Positions 60,154-64,000 of a DNA stretch of 64,000 bases are shown here, piece after piece. The position numbers and the translations under genes are program-made. Source of the DNA: Mixta mediterraneensis (lineage in GTDB: Bacteria > Pseudomonadota > Gammaproteobacteria > Enterobacterales > Enterobacteriaceae); NCBI RefSeq assembly GCF_014946725.1, contig NZ_JACFXY010000003.1:1-64000 (forward strand), given 5' to 3'. Below the pieces are notes generated by a model that searched no databases, was not told the DNA's origin, and saw only the letters and a list, made by a program, of their open reading frames with translations. Numbering within the stretch: position 1 is the first letter of the stretch; every line of letters starts with the position of its first letter.

Positions 60154-62526
60154 TCAGAAATCAACGTTTACACCCAGCTGGAAAGTACGGCCCGGCATTA
60201 CCGCCAGCGCCTGATCGTTAACATCCTGTTGTGAGCTGCCACTCAGCTCACGGCTGCTGAGGTAATCCCGGTATTTACGATCGGTGAGGTTATAAATGCC
60301 GCCGCTCAGCTTGACATTTTTCGTCACTTTCCAGTACGCGGTCATATCCACCATGCCATATCCCGGTACGCGCATATAATCAGTGCTGGAATCGGTAATC
60401 GCGCTGCCACTATTGGTATAGCTTTCCCGGTTAGTGGCCTCGGCTTTTTTGCCTTTGACGAAGGTGGCGATAACGGCTGCGCCGTATCCGCGCTCCACAT
60501 CATCCCAGGCTAAGCCAACCACGGCTTTCATTGGCGCAACGCTGTCAATATCAATGTACTTGTCGCCGAGGTAGCTCGACTTCGATTTCCCTTCGCTATA
60601 ACCAAACGCCAGCGTGGCGCTCAATCCATTAACCTCTTCGAACCAGGTGCCAAAGTTTACCTTCGTGCTGAGTTCAGCGCCGTAAATGTAAGCTCTGTCG
60701 CGGTTTTCAGCTTCATAAATGGTGTAGATGTTGCTCGGCACGTTGGCGAATTTCGCCGGACTGCCGGAACGGGTATAGCGCGTGTAGGCAATGAAATTTT
60801 TGTAATCGTTATAGAATACCGAGGTGTTGACGGTGACACCTTCAGTGACCTGACCCTTCAGGCCCCATTCAACGTTATTACTGGTCTCAGTATCCAAATC
60901 CGCATTGCCGATCAACGCATATTGCTGCGTGCCTGCGTAGCTGGACCCCAGATTCCATGAACCGTATAGCTGGCTGGCGTTAGCAAACTGCGCGCCGCGC
61001 TTGTACTGCAAATAGGTCATTAATGCTGGCGTCAGGTCGTACTGAAAGGTCAGGGACGGCAGGACCTGCGTATCGGCATTGCCGGAGCCGTACAACGTGT
61101 CCATTTCAGATTCGGTTATCACGCTGCTACCGGTGGTCAGGCTGGAGAGATTGCGTGGCCTGGTATTTTGATACATCACGCGCACGCCAGGAATTACCGC
61201 GAAATTGTGGCTATCCAGGTCGAAATTGATCTTATCTTGCAGATAACCCGCCACGACATAGCTACGGCTGTCAGCTTCCGGCTTCATGGTGGCGCTGTAA
61301 ACGCTTTGGGTCGGCGTTTCACGGAACGGACGTTCAGTCTCTTCCAGGCGTGCATTCAGGCCAGCGCTAACTTCATGGCGTCCCAGGCTTTTTGCCGCTC
61401 GGGTATCGAAGCCGTAAGTATCAACGTTGTAATCAGAGTAGACCGTTTTATATGCGCTAGCGCTTGATGGCATGTAAGTGTTGTCATGCGCCTGGGTTTG
61501 TTGCCAGTAAACGCGGGTCTGCAAACTGTCGATAAAATCATTATACGGCGTGTATTCATCGGCCAGACTGATACCCCAGCGACGGGTATCGCTCTGCTGC
61601 TGTGCGGTGCCGTAAAGCGTATTACCGGTGCTGTCCCAACTGTCGTAATGGGTGTGATTAGTTTTGTGGTAGTAATCGAAGGTTGCGCTGAGCTTGTGCT
61701 CATCATTAGGTTGCCAGATGCCAGAAGTCATAAAGGCATCGGAATGCCAGTTAGCCGGATAAGCATCCAGCACGCCGCTGTTGTTCCTGGTTTCCTGGCC
61801 ATCGCGACGGCTGTAAACAAAAATACCTCGCAGTTCTTCATTGCCCGCTGCGGCGGTAATGCCGTTGTGCCAGCTGCGACTGGAGGAGTCGTAATCGCTC
61901 TGGTAACCAAAGTAGGTTTCTTTGCCCGGATTGAGATAGTCATCAGGCGTTTTATTGCGGAAAGAGACATTACCGCCAATGGAAGTGTTTGGCTGCTCAA
62001 CAGACGTTGCGCCCTTCTCAATATCAACGCGCCCAAACAGGTAAGGATCAATATAATCACGTCCGATACCAAAGGTATTTAAACCCGCACGGCTAACATA
62101 ACTTCGTCCGGTAGCTTCTGGCAGCGGAATGCCATCTACATCAAACCCAACACGGTTGCTTTCCAGACCACGAATGTTGTATCCGGTATAACCGGCGCGG
62201 TCAAAGCCACTTTTGCCAGCCGACGATCCCCCGCTGGCACCGGTAGCGCTGATTAGCGGCTCATAACGCATAATTGAACCAAAGTCGTTAGCACCGCGCC
62301 GTTGCAGTTCTGCCGCGCTAATCGTGGTTTTACTGCCCGCCTGTTTTTCGGTTGCCGGCGCGGTGACGGTCATCACCGGTTCGCTGGTAGCGCTTTTGCT
62401 GCTGGAGAGCGCCAATACCGTATTATCAGTGCTGGCGGCATATCCACAGGCGGTATGTATAGCAGAAGCGATCAGCGCTATTTTGTACAGACGCTGTTGT
62501 GTTGATCCCTGAAAGAGTGATGACAT
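60154..62526 (-). CDS. hmuR: TonB-dependent heme/hemoglobin receptor HmuR
   Basis: 790-residue outer-membrane receptor of the hemoglobin/transferrin/lactoferrin-receptor family. Signal peptide (about 1-30), TonB-box region (EPVMTVTAP, about 50), plug (NDFGSIMRYEPLIS; IRGLESNRVGFDVDGIPLPEA) and a C-terminal barrel ending in Phe (LGVNVDF). The FRAP-type heme box is not obvious; the corresponding region reads KRGAQFANASQLYGSWN, then NADLDTETS. The ligand is inferred from the operon. Longer than YersiniaHemR-type receptors. A Fur box lies upstream. Confidence 0.88.
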   Translation of the reverse strand: MSSLFQGSTQQRLYKIALIASAIHTACGYAASTDNTVLALSSSKSATSEPVMTVTAPATEKQAGSKTTISAAELQRRGANDFGSIMRYEPLISATGASGGSSAGKSGFDRAGYTGYNIRGLESNRVGFDVDGIPLPEATGRSYVSRAGLNTFGIGRDYIDPYLFGRVDIEKGATSVEQPNTSIGGNVSFRNKTPDDYLNPGKETYFGYQSDYDSSSRSWHNGITAAAGNEELRGIFVYSRRDGQETRNNSGVLDAYPANWHSDAFMTSGIWQPNDEHKLSATFDYYHKTNHTHYDSWDSTGNTLYGTAQQQSDTRRWGISLADEYTPYNDFIDSLQTRVYWQQTQAHDNTYMPSSASAYKTVYSDYNVDTYGFDTRAAKSLGRHEVSAGLNARLEETERPFRETPTQSVYSATMKPEADSRSYVVAGYLQDKINFDLDSHNFAVIPGVRVMYQNTRPRNLSSLTTGSSVITESEMDTLYGSGNADTQVLPSLTFQYDLTPALMTYLQYKRGAQFANASQLYGSWNLGSSYAGTQQYALIGNADLDTETSNNVEWGLKGQVTEGVTVNTSVFYNDYKNFIAYTRYTRSGSPAKFANVPSNIYTIYEAENRDRAYIYGAELSTKVNFGTWFEEVNGLSATLAFGYSEGKSKSSYLGDKYIDIDSVAPMKAVVGLAWDDVERGYGAAVIATFVKGKKAEATNRESYTNSGSAITDSSTDYMRVPGYGMVDMTAYWKVTKNVKLSGGIYNLTDRKYRDYLSSRELSGSSQQDVNDQALAVMPGRTFQLGVNVDF

Positions 62527-62660
62527 GAGTGCGAATTACCTGATTAATAGTTAGTATCCGCTCACTTCCTTGCTGACAGTATGAAACTATGGCTTTGTAC
62601 AATAACGCCATAAAAATATTGAACTTATTTTAGGTCTGAATTGTTTGCCGGGAATCTAAT

Positions 62661-62679
62661 GCAATTGGTAATCATTATC
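62661..62679 (-). promoter_or_regulatory. Fur box upstream of hmuR
   Basis: GCAATTGGTAATCATTATC matches the 19-base consensus GATAATGATAATCATTATC at 15 positions, with the right half nearly perfect. It is about 135 bases before hmuR and 95 before the divergent SelW-like gene, so it may serve both. Confidence 0.75.
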
Positions 62680-62771
62680 AATAGTATTTGCATTAAGATG
62701 TATCTTAGGCAGCACATTTTGTTAAACTTTGTCATCTACGAATAACCCATCCATTTGAGGAGGTAACTGAC

Positions 62772-63068
62772 ATGACGCCTAAACCCGCTATTGAAATTCA
62801 CTATTGCACGCAATGTAACTGGCTGCTGCGCTCAGCATGGATGGCGCAGGAACTGTTACATACCTTTGCCGGGGATCTCGCCGCAGTCACGCTTAAGCCC
62901 GGCACTGGCGGGATATTTGAAATTAAGGTGGATGGTTTTTTGTTGTGGGAACGCAAACGCGATGGAGGATTCCCCGATGCGTCAGCGTTGAAACAGCGGG
63001 TACGTGATTATTGTTTCCCTGAACGTTCACTGGGGCATGTCGATAAGAAAAAATCCGACACGCAATAA
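62772..63068 (+). CDS. SelT/SelW/SelH (Rdx) family thioredoxin-fold protein
   Basis: 98 residues. Redox motif CTQC at 12-15 (cysteine in place of eukaryotic selenocysteine) and the family signature GTGGIFEIKVDGFLLWERKRDGGFPDAS-type block (about 45-70). Small thioredoxin-like proteins of unclear partner. The ATG follows GAGGAGG. It shares a divergent region with hmuR, so an iron/heme-stress link is possible but inferred only. Confidence 0.85.
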   Translation: MTPKPAIEIHYCTQCNWLLRSAWMAQELLHTFAGDLAAVTLKPGTGGIFEIKVDGFLLWERKRDGGFPDASALKQRVRDYCFPERSLGHVDKKKSDTQ

Positions 63069-63083
63069 ACTCCAGAAAAATAA

Positions 63084-63623
63084 TCAGCTTTTGGCGATTT
63101 TCTCTGCGGCTTCATTAAGTGCAGCGATAATCACCTGCAAGGTATGATCAGAGATCCTTTCCTGCGACAGGCGACCATTTAACGCGAGTTTCATGTTATG
63201 TATCGCCTGTTCCACATCTGGAATGCTGCGATTATTCACCAAAATAGCCAGCGACGATAATCGATCGATCAGGTTAGCCACATGTTCGCGGTTCTTTACC
63301 AGCAGGTCGCGCCCGGCATCGTTCAGCGAATAGGCTTTACGTGACGCCTGCGCATCGATCACGCGAATGGCATCCATCTCTTCCAGCAGCGTTAAATTGG
63401 GGTAAATAATGCCAGGACTGGGCGAATACTCCCCTTTCGACAGCTCTTCAACCGATTTGATCAGTTCATAGCCATGCGCAGTATTCTGCGCAAGAAAGTG
63501 CAGCATTAACAAACGAATATCACTGGCATCCAGCATTTTTTCCCGACGTTTGCGACGTCCGCCACAAGCACCTGAACGAGATGAAGGGTCGTTGTGACAT
63601 GAAAATGCCGAATCCTGTTTCAT
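63084..63623 (-). CDS. yqjI: PadR-family regulator, YqjI-like
   Basis: 179 residues. PadR winged helix (about 33-110; LMLHFLAQNTAHGYELIKSVEEL, SPSPGIIYPNLTLLEEM) and a C-terminal dimer helix region. E. coli YqjI is a nickel-responsive repressor of yqjH with a long His/Cys-rich N-terminus; here the N-terminus is short with only Cys-His-Asn and one more Cys. The start at 63623 follows AGGCAGG; a longer frame to 63677 exists. Downstream of and in line with the yqjH-like gene. Symbol by similarity and context. Confidence 0.75.
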   Translation of the reverse strand: MKQDSAFSCHNDPSSRSGACGGRRKRREKMLDASDIRLLMLHFLAQNTAHGYELIKSVEELSKGEYSPSPGIIYPNLTLLEEMDAIRVIDAQASRKAYSLNDAGRDLLVKNREHVANLIDRLSSLAILVNNRSIPDVEQAIHNMKLALNGRLSQERISDHTLQVIIAALNEAAEKIAKS

Positions 63624-63703
63624 TGCCTGCCTGGGGATGGAAAAAGTGGACGTTGATAGTAGTCTACCGCCTGGCAAAATTCAACACAGGCGGCGCGGGT
63701 AAC

Positions 63704-64000
63704 TTACTTCTGATGCCAGTAGGCGACCGCCCGCACATAAGCCGGGTCGATACCGCGACGCACAGTGAAATAGTCGCTCAGGGTTTTTACGAACTCGCCT
63801 TCACCGGTCAGCCAGATAAAATACTCATCCTGCGGAATCGAAATTTTGTCGAGCGCGGCAATCAGCGTGCCCAGATTGTCGCTTTGCATGGTGCCATTGC
63901 CAAGCCAGTTGACGTTCACGCCCATCAGATCCGGTAGATAATCGCGCCCCGTTTCTTCACTGGTGTAGGCAAACAGATGTAACTCTTCAGCCTGAACAGC
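63704..64000 (-). CDS. Siderophore-interacting ferric reductase, YqjH/ViuB-like (partial)
   Basis: C-terminal 98 residues of a gene that continues past the right edge. The stretch IPQDEYFIWLTGEGEFVKTLSDYF...YVRAVAYWHQK matches the C-terminal SIP/NAD-binding domain (GE-x-x-x-K, YW) of NADPH-dependent ferric-chelate reductases, which release iron from siderophores. Sits next to a YqjI-like regulator, as in E. coli, in an iron/heme neighbourhood. Confidence 0.85.
   Translation of the reverse strand, partial: AVQAEELHLFAYTSEETGRDYLPDLMGVNVNWLGNGTMQSDNLGTLIAALDKISIPQDEYFIWLTGEGEFVKTLSDYFTVRRGIDPAYVRAVAYWHQK

Overview
The window is chromosomal DNA of an Enterobacterales bacterium, most likely Erwiniaceae (Erwinia/Pantoea-like). 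Evidence: E. coli-like gene order over long stretches (dcrB-yhhQ-tusA-yhhN-yhhM-yhhL-rsmD-ftsYEX-rpoH-panM-livKHMGF-ugpBAECQ-yhhA-ggt-ryhB-yhhW-gntRKU-yhgN-asd-glgBXCAP), high similarity of the products to the E. coli proteins as I remember them, and inserted myo-inositol (iol) and hemin (hmu) gene sets. Genus is an inference; no rRNA is present.

Layout. 1-9.5 kb: myo-inositol catabolism (iolA fragment, iolB, iolR, iolE, iolG, iolD, and a two-domain iolC), cut at the left by an insertion-sequence end. 9.5-18.4 kb: housekeeping block with the sulfur carrier TusA, 16S rRNA methyltransferase RsmD, FtsY, the divisome ABC pair FtsEX, the heat-shock sigma factor RpoH and the PanD maturation factor PanM. 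18.8-28.9 kb: branched-chain amino acid ABC system (livKHMGF), then the Pho-controlled glycerol-3-phosphate system (ugpBAECQ). 28.9-36.8 kb: yhhA, ggt split by IS1, the small RNA RyhB under a Fur box, yhhW, the gluconate genes and yhgN. 37-47.9 kb: asd and the glycogen operon. 47.9-50.5 kb: a GC-rich non-coding block of two tandem-repeat families, the least explained part of the window. 50.5-56.4 kb: speC, acuI/yhdH, an MFS transporter and pncC. 56.5-64 kb: the Fur-box-preceded hemin operon hmuRSTUV, a SelW-like protein, a YqjI-like PadR regulator and the start of a YqjH/ViuB-like reductase.

The striking theme is recent gene inactivation. iolA is cut by an IS, ggt carries an IS1 with a perfect 9-bp target duplication, ugpE and the MFS gene each lack one base, and glgB and glgP each carry one in-frame TAA in an otherwise intact frame. 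Myo-inositol use, G3P uptake, gamma-glutamyl hydrolysis and glycogen branching/phosphorolysis all appear damaged while neighbouring genes remain clean. This fits a lineage in early pseudogenisation (host restriction or laboratory bottleneck); the point lesions could in part be sequencing errors, which read-level checks would settle.

Regulatory sites that could be read directly include a Fur box and full RyhB locus, a second Fur box before hmuR, five PhoB half-sites before ugpB, a CRP site and GntR operator before gntK, a sigma-E promoter before rpoH, IolR-type TGAAAT/ATTTCA palindromes around the iol genes, and a large unexplained palindrome upstream of speC.
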